The position numbers and the translations under genes were made by a program. Below, piece after piece: positions 33,993 through 44,076 of a DNA stretch of 62,502 nt. The stretch comes from Amycolatopsis circi (GTDB lineage Bacteria > Actinomycetota > Actinomycetes > Mycobacteriales > Pseudonocardiaceae): contig NZ_PQIA01000041.1 in assembly GCF_003385235.1 (NCBI RefSeq), positions 1-62,502 of the forward strand, read 5' to 3'. The notes under the pieces were generated by a model. The model ran no database searches and had not been told where the DNA came from. It was given only the letters and a program-made list of their open reading frames with translations. The first letter of the stretch is position 1, and every line of letters begins with the position of its first letter.

Positions 33993-36041
33993 GTGCGCAA
34001 CGAAGTCGGGTCGGTCGGCGGCGGTAGTTCTCTTGTGCAGGCGCAGTACATCGGCACGGTCAACCAGCAGCTGCCCGGACCCGAGCGAGTGGTGCCGCAC
34101 GAAACGCCGCGGGCGTTGCGTCGGTTGGTCGGGCGGGAGAAACACGTCAAGGCGTGTCTCGAAGATCGGCATGCGCCGCTCGTGGTGTTCGACGGATTGA
34201 CCGGGGTCGGGCGGCGGGCGTTGGCGCGGTATGTCGCTGAGCAGGTAAAGGACCGATATCCGGGTGGGACCTATTACACGGACTACGCGACTCACACGGT
34301 CGACGGGGAGACGGTGATTTCGGCGGCGCTGCGCTCATTGCTGCGCCGTGACGGGGTCCGTGACGAGGTGATGCCCGCTGAACCGGGGCTGGCGAGTCTG
34401 TGGCGGAGCCGGTCTTCTGGGGCGGCCGCGGTGATGCTGCTGGAGAACGTCACGGAAGCCGAACAGTTTCTGCAGTTGATGCCTGGCGGGCAGGATTGGC
34501 TGGTGCTCGTCGCGGGGCGGGTGGAGTCGCCGATCGAGGTCAAAGAGGTCGGCGGCAAGACGGTCAAGGTTGCTCCGCTCGACGACGCGCGGTCCGCCCA
34601 GTTGTTTCGCGAGCTGAGCGGACTGGACGGCGACGATCTGCTGCTGGCGGAAATTCTCGGCTACTGCGGCGGATTGCCGCTGGCCCTCCGGAACGCCGCG
34701 ACGCTCGTCGTGGTCGGGCGGTGTCCTTCATTGCCGGAGCTGGCGGCCCGGCTTCGGCGTTCGCGCGCCGAGCTGATGCGGTCCGATCGCGGGCCGAAGA
34801 AGGGGGAGCCGGTGTTCGAGGCGACGTATCAGGAAGCGACGGAGCCGGCCCAGCGGGCGTATCGGCTGCTCGGCGCGTATCCGGCGATCGACTTCACCGC
34901 GCCGGTCTTTCGCCTGCTGATCGGGCTCGACGAGGCGACGGCGGGAGACATCCTCGCTGAGCTGGTGCTGCTGAAGGTGCTTCAGGAAGACCGCGGCCGG
35001 TACTCGATGCATCCGCTCGTCCACGACCATGCGGCGTCCCTTTCGGGTCTGGGCGACGAGGAGACGCACGAGGCGCTCGCCCGGGTGGTGCGAGGGTTCC
35101 GCAACGTCGCGTACTACGCGGACGCGGCGATGATCGGCACCAATCGGTACCGGGTCGCCGGTACTCCGGAGATTCCGAATCCCTTCACTGGCGATCGGCG
35201 GGCCAACGGGCTGGCGTGGTTCGAGGAGAACCGGCGCGCGCTGCACGAACTGCTGCCGGTGGCCAGGGAAATCGGCCTGGTTGACGAGATTTGGCAGATC
35301 GCCGAGTCGCTCGCGGCCTACTACTTCGATCGCAAGCGGCACGCCGATTCGCTCAGCAGCCTCCGGCACGGCATCAAGGCCGCGGAAGAGGCCGGGAATC
35401 GCGCGGCGGAGGCGCGGTTGCGCAGTCTGGCGTCGCGTCCGTTGACGGATCTCGAACAGTTCGAGCAAGCCGGGGACTTCGTGGAACGCTCGATCGAGTT
35501 GGCGGATCAGGACGGCCACCTCGTGTTGCGGGCATCGGTGCGGGAGTTCGCTGGCCGGTACCACGATCTGGTGGGCCAGCCGGAACAGGCGCAGCGGAGG
35601 TATCGCGAGTCGATCGAGCTGAACGAGGCGGCCGGGGAAGCGCGTGGTGAGGCGCTGAGCCGGATGTTTCTCGGGCAGTCGCTCGGTGACGCGGAGGGGC
35701 TGCGCGAGCTGGAGGTGGCGCACCGGACGTTCGGCGAGCTTGGCGACGGGCGGTTGGCTGCGCGCGCCTTGCTGATTACCGGGCAGGTGCGGATTCGCAC
35801 TGGGGTGCCGGGCGGGATCGACGCGTTGACCACGGCGGCGGAGTCGTTCGAGGCGAGCGGGGCGACGTTCTACGAAGCGCAGGCTCGGGAAGCGCTGCAC
35901 GCGGCGCTGGTCGAGGAGAGTCCGGAGGAGGCGCGTAGCCACCTGGAGCGGGCGATTGAGCTGTATCGAGAACTTGGCAGTCCGCGGGCGGGCAAGCTGG
36001 CGTCAGAAAACGACGGTGGTCTCGACGGAGCCGAGTCGTAG
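33993..36041 (+). CDS. STAND ATPase (NB-ARC/TPR, NLR-like) with N-terminal amyloid-like motif
   Basis: 682 aa. Residues 13-24 (SLVQAQYIGTVN) resemble the RHIM/BASS amyloid-signalling motifs found at NLR N termini. The NB-ARC-like domain follows: the P-loop GLTGVGRR carries Arg for the Walker A Lys; Walker B is VMLLENV; GGLPLALR is the GxP motif; MHPLVHDHA is the MHD-like motif of the winged helix. From about residue 430 there are TPR repeats. GTG 33993 fits AGGGG 8 bp upstream. It converges with the GT-B-like gene, overlapping by 39 bp. Such proteins are usually threat sensors that oligomerise; the degenerate P-loop raises doubt about ATP hydrolysis. Confidence 0.8.
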   Translation: MRNEVGSVGGGSSLVQAQYIGTVNQQLPGPERVVPHETPRALRRLVGREKHVKACLEDRHAPLVVFDGLTGVGRRALARYVAEQVKDRYPGGTYYTDYATHTVDGETVISAALRSLLRRDGVRDEVMPAEPGLASLWRSRSSGAAAVMLLENVTEAEQFLQLMPGGQDWLVLVAGRVESPIEVKEVGGKTVKVAPLDDARSAQLFRELSGLDGDDLLLAEILGYCGGLPLALRNAATLVVVGRCPSLPELAARLRRSRAELMRSDRGPKKGEPVFEATYQEATEPAQRAYRLLGAYPAIDFTAPVFRLLIGLDEATAGDILAELVLLKVLQEDRGRYSMHPLVHDHAASLSGLGDEETHEALARVVRGFRNVAYYADAAMIGTNRYRVAGTPEIPNPFTGDRRANGLAWFEENRRALHELLPVAREIGLVDEIWQIAESLAAYYFDRKRHADSLSSLRHGIKAAEEAGNRAAEARLRSLASRPLTDLEQFEQAGDFVERSIELADQDGHLVLRASVREFAGRYHDLVGQPEQAQRRYRESIELNEAAGEARGEALSRMFLGQSLGDAEGLRELEVAHRTFGELGDGRLAARALLITGQVRIRTGVPGGIDALTTAAESFEASGATFYEAQAREALHAALVEESPEEARSHLERAIELYRELGSPRAGKLASENDGGLDGAES

Positions 36042-37604
36042 CGACAGCGGACGGTCGCCCTTCCGGCCGGTCGCCAGGCATGCGTGCAGGGCTGATGCCA
36101 GCGCGGCGAGGTCAGCGGAGCCGGTCACGGTGAACGTTTTGCCGTCCCGGGTGCGGGCGACGCATCCGTCCGCGGTGGCGGCTGCGGCCAGGGTGCAGGA
36201 GGGGTGGAGTCGCAATGCGTTGGCGCACCAGGCTTCTGGTGCTGAACGCAGTGCGGCTCTGGTGAGCACGGTGGCGTTGCCGATTCGGCCGAGGTTGTCG
36301 TCGCTTTCGTCGGCTATCACGTGTCTCAGCTTGGTCGAGGCTCGTGCGGAGTCCGGTTTCCATTCTTCTACCGAGCGAGGGAACCGGTGCAAGGTAAGCG
36401 AATCCGGGTCGGTGAACTCCGGATAAGCGGTGAATGCGAGCGGAACGGACTGGGGCGGTTCTGGGTCCGGTGCGCGCAGCAAGGAGAGGGGGCGGGGTTC
36501 CAGGCCCGCTAGACGGAGTACGAGCGCGTGCAGTTCAGCGGTCGCGCCGTGCGGGTTGGCGAAGGTGCGCTCGGCGAGATCTTGTTGCCAGGGCTGGGTT
36601 TCCGCCGCCTCGATCTGGTCTCGCAGCGGCTGGTTCCAGTTGAGCCGGGACGCGTGCTGGCCGAGCAGTTCGGCACTGGTACCGGGCACGACCTCGGTGC
36701 CGAACGCGCCGAGCAGCAAGGGCCGTCCGGTCGCGGCGGCCAGCAGGGAGACCGAGCCGTGGTCGCCGATGACGACGTCCGCGGCGACGATCGCGGCCTG
36801 CCATCCGCGTTCCGGCGGGAGGAGCAGTAACCCGGCGTCTTCGGCGGCGGCGAACCAGGAGTGGATCTGGAAGGGCCGGTAGCGCGACCAGACGTTGGGG
36901 TGCAGCACGAGGCCGACGGCCGCGGCGTCGTAGTCCAGGGCCGCCAGCAGTTCGGCTGGAAGTCGTGGGCGGCGGCCGATCAGCGAGGTTTCTCCCCAGG
37001 TGGAGCTGATCAGCACGAACTTCCGGCCGGTCACGCCGAGGGCGGCGCGGTAGTGGTCGCGGTGCGGTTCGCTCCGGAGCAGTTGCTCGAACTGCGGATC
37101 GCCGACGAGGACGGTTTGTCCGTCGGTCAGCGGGTCGGCGTCGTGCAGTTGCTGCTGCTGGCTTGGGTGAGAGAGCGCCATCAGCACCCGTCCGGACCGC
37201 AGCGCTGCTGACGGGATCAGCCCGGAAAGCCGCGTGCCGGCGGAACCGGAGTCGGGAACGTACTTGTGGAATCCGACGCCGTGCGGAAGGACGAGCACCG
37301 GCCCGGAGACGTGGTCGAAATCAATGTTTTCGCTGGCTGTGATGGCGAGTGCGTAATTGAGTTGCGGAACATTTTCCCACGGGGTGTGATGCGCTTCCGC
37401 TCGGGCGAGCAACTCCTCGACGCCCGCGCTGAAGCGGGAGCCGCGGTCGACCGTGAAGGTGAAGCGAATCCGCTGGTCATCCTGGAAGAGACGGCAGACT
37501 TCGAGCAGCTTGATCGCCGAAGTCCAGGTGCGCACGACCCCCAGCACGACGACCGGGTCGAAAGTCCGCCACCTGCTTTGCTGCTTTGCTGCTTTGCTGC
37601 TCAA
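36003..37604 (-). CDS. GT-B-like glycosyltransferase (CDP-glycerol transferase-like), SSR at 5' end
   Basis: About 533 aa. It resembles GT-B enzymes of the CDP-glycerol glycerophosphotransferase/epimerase type: VLISSTWGE, a H-P-N-V motif (GLVLHPNVW), and a C-terminal nucleotide-site pattern ADVVIGDHGSVSLLAAATGRPLLL. The N-terminal half (VLGVVRTWTSAIKLLEV, VLPHGVGFHKY) aligns with the paralogue at 39746-41379, including RWRT near residue 10, so translation must begin upstream of that. The best start is TTG 37604 directly before an octanucleotide repeat; GTG 37682 is an alternative. Unit gain or loss would shift the frame. Substrate and target unknown. Confidence 0.65.
   Translation of the reverse strand: MSSKAAKQQSRWRTFDPVVVLGVVRTWTSAIKLLEVCRLFQDDQRIRFTFTVDRGSRFSAGVEELLARAEAHHTPWENVPQLNYALAITASENIDFDHVSGPVLVLPHGVGFHKYVPDSGSAGTRLSGLIPSAALRSGRVLMALSHPSQQQQLHDADPLTDGQTVLVGDPQFEQLLRSEPHRDHYRAALGVTGRKFVLISSTWGETSLIGRRPRLPAELLAALDYDAAAVGLVLHPNVWSRYRPFQIHSWFAAAEDAGLLLLPPERGWQAAIVAADVVIGDHGSVSLLAAATGRPLLLGAFGTEVVPGTSAELLGQHASRLNWNQPLRDQIEAAETQPWQQDLAERTFANPHGATAELHALVLRLAGLEPRPLSLLRAPDPEPPQSVPLAFTAYPEFTDPDSLTLHRFPRSVEEWKPDSARASTKLRHVIADESDDNLGRIGNATVLTRAALRSAPEAWCANALRLHPSCTLAAAATADGCVARTRDGKTFTVTGSADLAALASALHACLATGRKGDRPLSLRLGSVETTVVF
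37573..37601 (-). repeat. Octanucleotide simple-sequence repeat at the start of a GT-B-like gene
   Basis: CTGCTTTG occurs three times in a row (37573-37596) followed by CTGCT. It lies within the first ten codons of the GT-B-like gene. Because 8 is not a multiple of 3, slippage by one unit would abolish or restore translation, as in bacterial contingency loci. Confidence 0.75.
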
Positions 37605-37735
37605 TTCAATTCTACCAAATCCGTTCCTGGAATTCCTGGTCAGAACCTTACCCGGCCCTGATCGTGGTGAAGGGCTGGACACGGACGGTGATGTTTCCGG
37701 TAGCCTGGGCCGGGACCAGCTGGGCGGGGGAAACG

Positions 37736-39745
37736 GTGAGCGACGGCAACTACTTCGACGGCCAGGCGGACAAGGTCTTCCAGGCGCACAACGTCTACGG
37801 CGACGTGCATTTCCACGCGCCGGAGCAGCCCGCGGCCCCGGCGTTGCAGGTCCAGGCGCCGCCGAAGCATTACCGGAACAACAAGCCACAGCTGGCCGCG
37901 CTCACTCGAATTCACGACGAAGCTCTGGACAAGGTCGCGATCGCGATCGTGCGGGGTGCGCCGGGCAGCGGGCGGACGACGCTGTGCGAAACCTGGCTGC
38001 ATCAGCATCAGGACCGGTTCGATCGGTTCTACGAGGTGCGCGTGGGCCACCGGCCGGGCGCGGACGTGCTGGCCGAGCTGCTGTCCAAGCTGGGATACGG
38101 CCCGGACGAGATGCAGGCGAGTCTCGAAGGGCGTGCGGCGATGTGGCAGTCGCAGACTGCCGGGTTCAAGGTCGCGCTGCTGGTCGACGACGCGGTGAGC
38201 GCGGCCGAGGTCAAGGCGCTGCTGCCGACGCACCCTGGCTCGTACGTGCTCGTGGTCGGGGCGGAGTTCGATGCGCTGAATACCCGGCATTCCGCTCGGG
38301 AAGTCGTCCTGGAGCCGTTGGACGACGACGCGGCTCTGGGCATCCTGACTGAACTGGTGGGCGAGGAAAAGCTCGCTGCGGAGCAGGAGCAGTTGAAAGA
38401 ACTGCTCCGGATTTGCGATGGCTCTGCGGCGGAACTCAACGTCGCGGGCATGATGCTCGCGCGCCAGGGCGGGACGGTGCAGCGGCTGCTCGCGCGGATC
38501 CGGGCGAAAGGCGCACTGGCCAGTGCGGTGTTCGACGTCGCGTACGAGTTGCTGAGCGAGCAAGAACAAGCGGTGTACCGGTTCTTTGGCGCGCATCCGG
38601 GCAGCGGCGACGTCCAGTTGGAAACCGTCGCGGCGGTGCTCAGCCTGGACGAGTTCGACGCTGAGGACGCGTTGCAAAAACTGGTCTCCGCCAAGCTGAT
38701 CGAGGTGATCAGGGGCCGGTACCGGATGTCCGAGCTGGCTCGGTTGCACGCCTCGACGCTGGCTGGCGAGCTTTCCGAGGCCGTGGTCGGGTACTACGCC
38801 GAGCAGGGGTTACGGATCGCGGAACGCGCGCTGCCGACTGGCTGGCCAGCGAAGATTTGGCCGGGCTTCGCTCCGGGGCCGTCCGAGGGGAATGCCTGGG
38901 AGTGGTTGTTCGCCGAGCAGACGAACCTGCTCGCCGCAGCGGAGGTCGCGTTGCTGGCCGGGGCGCACGAGGACGTTATCCGGCTGGCGAGGGCGTTGTG
39001 GCCAGTCTACAAGGACGGCGCGTACCCCGTAGAGCTGGCGGCGGTGAGCCAGGATGCGGTACAGGCCGCGCAGGCTGCTGCGATGCCGCTCGCCGAGGGG
39101 TTGGTCCGGACTCAGCTCGGGTTCGCTCGGATGCAACGGCGGGATTGGGCCGCGGCGCGGGAGCAGTACGCCGCAGCGGCGGAGTTGGCCACGACGCCAG
39201 AGGAGCATGCGTCTGCGCTCGAGGCGCGTGGACTCGCGTTTTTCGAGCCTGGGTTGATCTCTCGGCAGCAGGGGCGGCCGGAGGACGCGGCTTCGTTGTA
39301 CAGCCAGGCAGAGGTCTGCTTTCGGGAAAGCCTTGCGCTTGCCGAGCAGATCGGTGCGTCTCGGCGGCTCGCGTTGATACGGATGCATCTGGCGAAGGTC
39401 GTGTCGCCGGAGGAAGCGGCCGTCCTGCTGGCGCAAGCGGAGCAGGGGCTGAAGAACGAGCCGGGCAACCTGGTGAAGGTCCGGCTGTGGCAGGGGCGGA
39501 AGCTGATCGAGGCCGGATCGTACGAGGAAGGCGCGGCTGTGCTGGCCGACCTCGACTCGGCGGCGGAGAAGGCCAATCTGCAGCGGGAACGTATCGCGGC
39601 GTTGCGGTCTCGGGCAGAGGCGGCGCTTGCCCGCGGCTACCGTGATCAGGCGTTGGCGCACGCGAAGGATGCGTTGAACATCGCCCGACTGCACGGCTTT
39701 ACGGCAGAGGCGACAGATCTGCTGATCTGGATCGAACAGCTCTGA
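37736..39745 (+). CDS. Second STAND ATPase (NLR-like) with N-terminal RHIM/BASS-like motif and TPRs
   Basis: 669 aa. Residues 13-27 (KVFQAHNVYGDVHFH) match the V-Q-A-x-x-(I/V)-x-G-x-V-H-F-H pattern common at the N terminus of actinobacterial NB-ARC/TPR proteins and proposed to seed amyloid signalling. The P-loop is GAPGSGRTT (Arg for Lys), Walker B VALLVDDA; the winged helix ends RYRMSELARLHA, a weak MHD-like motif; the GxP motif is not obvious. The C-terminal 300 residues are helical TPR-like repeats. GTG 37736 follows GGGGG with 5 bp spacing. It is divergent from one GT-B-like gene (131 bp apart) and converges end to end with the other. Confidence 0.8.
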   Translation: MSDGNYFDGQADKVFQAHNVYGDVHFHAPEQPAAPALQVQAPPKHYRNNKPQLAALTRIHDEALDKVAIAIVRGAPGSGRTTLCETWLHQHQDRFDRFYEVRVGHRPGADVLAELLSKLGYGPDEMQASLEGRAAMWQSQTAGFKVALLVDDAVSAAEVKALLPTHPGSYVLVVGAEFDALNTRHSAREVVLEPLDDDAALGILTELVGEEKLAAEQEQLKELLRICDGSAAELNVAGMMLARQGGTVQRLLARIRAKGALASAVFDVAYELLSEQEQAVYRFFGAHPGSGDVQLETVAAVLSLDEFDAEDALQKLVSAKLIEVIRGRYRMSELARLHASTLAGELSEAVVGYYAEQGLRIAERALPTGWPAKIWPGFAPGPSEGNAWEWLFAEQTNLLAAAEVALLAGAHEDVIRLARALWPVYKDGAYPVELAAVSQDAVQAAQAAAMPLAEGLVRTQLGFARMQRRDWAAAREQYAAAAELATTPEEHASALEARGLAFFEPGLISRQQGRPEDAASLYSQAEVCFRESLALAEQIGASRRLALIRMHLAKVVSPEEAAVLLAQAEQGLKNEPGNLVKVRLWQGRKLIEAGSYEEGAAVLADLDSAAEKANLQRERIAALRSRAEAALARGYRDQALAHAKDALNIARLHGFTAEATDLLIWIEQL

Positions 39746-41379
<1,634 letters not shown>

Positions 41380-41427
41380 GGAGAGCGATCTTACCGATCG
41401 CGCTCCGTGCCAGTCGTTCGAAAAGCC

Positions 41428-41763
41428 TCAGAGGCTGATATTGCCTTGTACGTCACGCAGCTGGACGACCTTGGCCCCTTCGGCCACGGTGCCCACGTGA
41501 TTCGTCACCCCGCCGCTGCGTGCCTCCTGATGCACCTCGAACTCGGTGCGCAGCGCTGCCCCGAACTCGGGGTCCTGGCGGCTGACCTCGTCGAGGCGTT
41601 CGGCCAGCGCGGTCACCGTGGCCGGATGGTCGGGGGTGGCCGCCTCCAGTTCCGCGGTTGCCTTGCTGTTGCCGGAGAACTTGCGCTTGACCAGGTCATA
41701 CAGCCCGGTCGCGGCCTTCGTGGCCAACGCGGTGGCGACAGCGGTCAGGATCGGCTCGGGCAT
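41428..41763 (-). CDS. Small Bell/HeLo-like putative effector with C-terminal amyloid-like motif
   Basis: 111 aa. The N-terminal 30 residues form a hydrophobic/amphipathic helix (ILTAVATALATKAATGLYDLVKRKF), then a helical domain (ALAERLDEVSRQDPEFGAALRTEF), then a Gly-rich hinge and the final motif KVVQLRDVQGNISL (98-111). This order is that of bacterial Bell-domain effectors: a membrane-acting helical domain with a C-terminal BASS/RHIM-like motif, which would be templated by an NLR with a matching N-terminal motif. The motif here has the same spacing (V-x-Q-x3-V-x-G-x-[IV]) as the STAND protein at 37736. Likely co-transcribed with the GT-B-like gene. Family assignment is by pattern only. Confidence 0.6.
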   Translation of the reverse strand: MPEPILTAVATALATKAATGLYDLVKRKFSGNSKATAELEAATPDHPATVTALAERLDEVSRQDPEFGAALRTEFEVHQEARSGGVTNHVGTVAEGAKVVQLRDVQGNISL

Positions 41764-41799
41764 GCGACTCTCCTCAGGACGACGGCCCTTCCACCGTAC

Positions 41800-42534
41800 T
41801 CACTTCGCGTGCTCGTCGATCCAATCGGCGATCACATCGATGCGCGACGTCGTCTCCGCGCCGGTGTGCGGGCAGTCCGGGCCGTTGTTCTCGATCGAGA
41901 TCAGCTTGCCGTCCGTGAAGTACGGCGCGCCCGTGTCGTAGGTGCACGCGCTGGTGGACGCTTCCGGTGCGACGCCGCGGATGCCGACTGTCGTGCCGCC
42001 GACCGACGAGATCTTCATCGTGCCCTGCTGCAACTGCTTGGACGGCACCGGATTCTGCGCCGTCCGGCTGCCCCAGCCGGCCAGCGTGACCTGCTGTCCG
42101 ACGCCGGGCACCAGGTGGTTCGCCGTGAGTGGCGTAACGCCGGAGACCGGGCTGTCCAGTTGCGCCAGCGCGACGTCGTTCGGACCGGCCTGCAGAACCT
42201 GCGTGACCTTGCGCTGGACGCCTTTTTCCTTCGTCTCGTCGACCAGGCCCAGCGACACCGTCGTCGGGTACGGCACCGGGCCGGACACCCGGTTCTTGTT
42301 GGCGTCGTGGAAACAGTGGCCGGTGGTGACGATCCACTGCGGCGCGACGAGCGCTGCCGAACAGAAGCTCGAGTACGTGCTTCCGTTCGGCAGCGGGATG
42401 CCGGTCATGCTCAGCTTCGCGGCGAAGCCGAACTGGCCGGCGGGGACATCGGAGCCGTTCGCGACGGCCAAAGCCGGGCTCGCGGCGAGGATGGGCAGGA
42501 GAACTGCTGCGGAGATCGCGGCGCGGACGCGCAT
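41800..42534 (-). CDS. Secreted trypsin-like (S1) protein with Ser to Thr at the nucleophile
   Basis: 244 aa with signal peptide (cleavage after PALA) and a chymotrypsin-fold domain: His in TTGHCFH, Asp in NDVALAQL, but YDTGAP where active members have (G/Y)DSG(G/A)P. The codon is ACG; the paralogue has TCG, a single-base change. Thr rarely works as nucleophile in this fold, so this is probably a pseudoprotease or of very low activity. The Cys pairs are kept. It lies 124 bp downstream of its active paralogue on the same strand. Confidence 0.88.
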   Translation of the reverse strand: MRVRAAISAAVLLPILAASPALAVANGSDVPAGQFGFAAKLSMTGIPLPNGSTYSSFCSAALVAPQWIVTTGHCFHDANKNRVSGPVPYPTTVSLGLVDETKEKGVQRKVTQVLQAGPNDVALAQLDSPVSGVTPLTANHLVPGVGQQVTLAGWGSRTAQNPVPSKQLQQGTMKISSVGGTTVGIRGVAPEASTSACTYDTGAPYFTDGKLISIENNGPDCPHTGAETTSRIDVIADWIDEHAK

Positions 42535-42658
42535 TCTGTCCCTTCGTCCGGGTCACCGGCGGACGCCGATGAACTCGGCCTTCCACGCTAACGACACCGT
42601 CCGCGATGCGGAATTCCCTTGATGGGCGACGAAAACCGACCGATCGCGCGACTTGCCC

Positions 42659-43417
42659 TCACTGGGTGTGCGAGGCGATCCAGTCCTTGAGGATGTCGAC
42701 GCGCGCGGTCGTCTCCGGGGTGGAGTGGGGGCAGTCCGGGCCGGTCGACTCGACCGAGATGATGCGGCCGGTGTGGTCGCCGTCGTCGACGAAGTACGGC
42801 GCGCCCGAGTCGTAGCTGCACGCGCTGGTGTCCTTCTTCGGCGCGACGCCGATGATGGACGCGGTGGTGGCGTCCGAGCCGACGACCTGCATTTCGCCCT
42901 GCTGCAGCTTGTCCGACGGCTTCGGCGAGACCTCGGTGAGGCTGCCCCAGCCGGCGAGCAGCACCTTCTGACCGGTGGTCGGCGCGGCGGGCGAGACGGT
43001 CAGCGGCTTGATGTCGGTGACCGGCGAGTCGAGCTTGGCGATCGCGACGTCGTTGATGCCCGCCTGCTGCACCTCGGTGACGTTGCGCCGTTCGCCCTTG
43101 CCCGGCTCGTCGGTGGTCGCGCCGAGAAGCACCGAGGTCCCGTACGGAACCGGGCCGGAAACCGGCTTGCGGTTGACGTCGTGGAAACAGTGCCCGGCGG
43201 TGATGATCCATTGCGGCGCGATGAGCGAACCCGAGCATCCGCTCGAATAGGTGGTGCCGTCCGCCTTCGGGATGACAGGCATGGACAGCTTGGCCGCGAA
43301 CGGATACTCGCCGGGCGCCACATCGTTGCCGTTCGCGACCGCGGACGCGGGAGCCGCGACGGCCAGCGCGGCGCCTGCGGCGAGGAAGGCAGCGGAAAGG
43401 GCAGCACGCAAACGCAT
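42659..43417 (-). CDS. Secreted trypsin-like serine protease
   Basis: 252 aa with Ala-rich signal peptide ending APASA. The catalytic triad is intact: His in TAGHCFH, Asp in NDVAIAKL, Ser in SYDSGAP. The usual GDSGGP is replaced by YDSGAP, seen in some actinobacterial S1 proteases. Conserved Cys pairs flank the His and the Ser. About 60% similar to the downstream copy by eye, so the two arose by tandem duplication. Probably degrades extracellular protein. Confidence 0.9.
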   Translation of the reverse strand: MRLRAALSAAFLAAGAALAVAAPASAVANGNDVAPGEYPFAAKLSMPVIPKADGTTYSSGCSGSLIAPQWIITAGHCFHDVNRKPVSGPVPYGTSVLLGATTDEPGKGERRNVTEVQQAGINDVAIAKLDSPVTDIKPLTVSPAAPTTGQKVLLAGWGSLTEVSPKPSDKLQQGEMQVVGSDATTASIIGVAPKKDTSACSYDSGAPYFVDDGDHTGRIISVESTGPDCPHSTPETTARVDILKDWIASHTQ

Positions 43418-43538
43418 GAAATATCCTCCGGAAGACGACTACTCAATGCGAACGTAGGCGTCTCCGGTTTCCCCCGAAAGGGGGATCAGCCGGGGCTGCC
43501 CGATCGGGCTTTCCCGGCTGCCCGCGTTTTCTCGCCGA

Positions 43539-43913
43539 TCAGCTCACGCCGACGAGATCGACGACGAAAACCAGAGTTTCGTTCGGGGCGATCACGCCGC
43601 CCGCGCCGCGCTCGCCGTACGCGAGATGCGGCGGGATCACCAGCTGGCGGCGGCCGCCGACCTTCATGCCGGTCACGCCCTGGTCCCAGCCGGGAATGAC
43701 CTGGCCGGCGCCGAGCTGGAAATCGAGCGGCGCGCCGCGGTCGTAAGAGGCGTCGAATTGCGCGCCGGTGGAGTGCGAGACCCCGACGTAATGCACGCTG
43801 ACGGCATTGCCCGGCTTGGCTTCGGGGCCGTCGCCGACCGTGATGTCTTCGATCTGCAGCTCGGCGGGCGGCGGTCCGTCCGGGCGCTCGACTAGGGGCT
43901 TCTCCACGCTCAT
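43539..43913 (-). CDS. FKBP-type peptidyl-prolyl cis-trans isomerase
   Basis: 124 aa cytosolic FKBP. Typical core: VSVHYVGVSHSTGAQFDASYDRG, then FQLGAGQVIPGWDQGVTGMKVGGRRQLVIPPHLAYGERG, with Asp, Phe, Val, Ile and Trp of the ligand pocket present. Catalyses proline isomerisation during protein folding. I chose ATG 43913; an in-frame GTG lies 9 bp upstream. Confidence 0.95.
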   Translation of the reverse strand: MSVEKPLVERPDGPPPAELQIEDITVGDGPEAKPGNAVSVHYVGVSHSTGAQFDASYDRGAPLDFQLGAGQVIPGWDQGVTGMKVGGRRQLVIPPHLAYGERGAGGVIAPNETLVFVVDLVGVS

Positions 43914-44076
43914 GGGGCTCACCGTACCTATCGGTCAAACGGTGCGCCGGATGGACCGCCACCAGGGAGGACTACTCCCAACGAGGGGATAAACGCGAAA
44001 ACTCTTCACATGTGTCCTACCCGTCGGTAGCGTGCGCTGGGTCACCCTGGGGAATCCTTCGTGGACGGAGTGCGGA

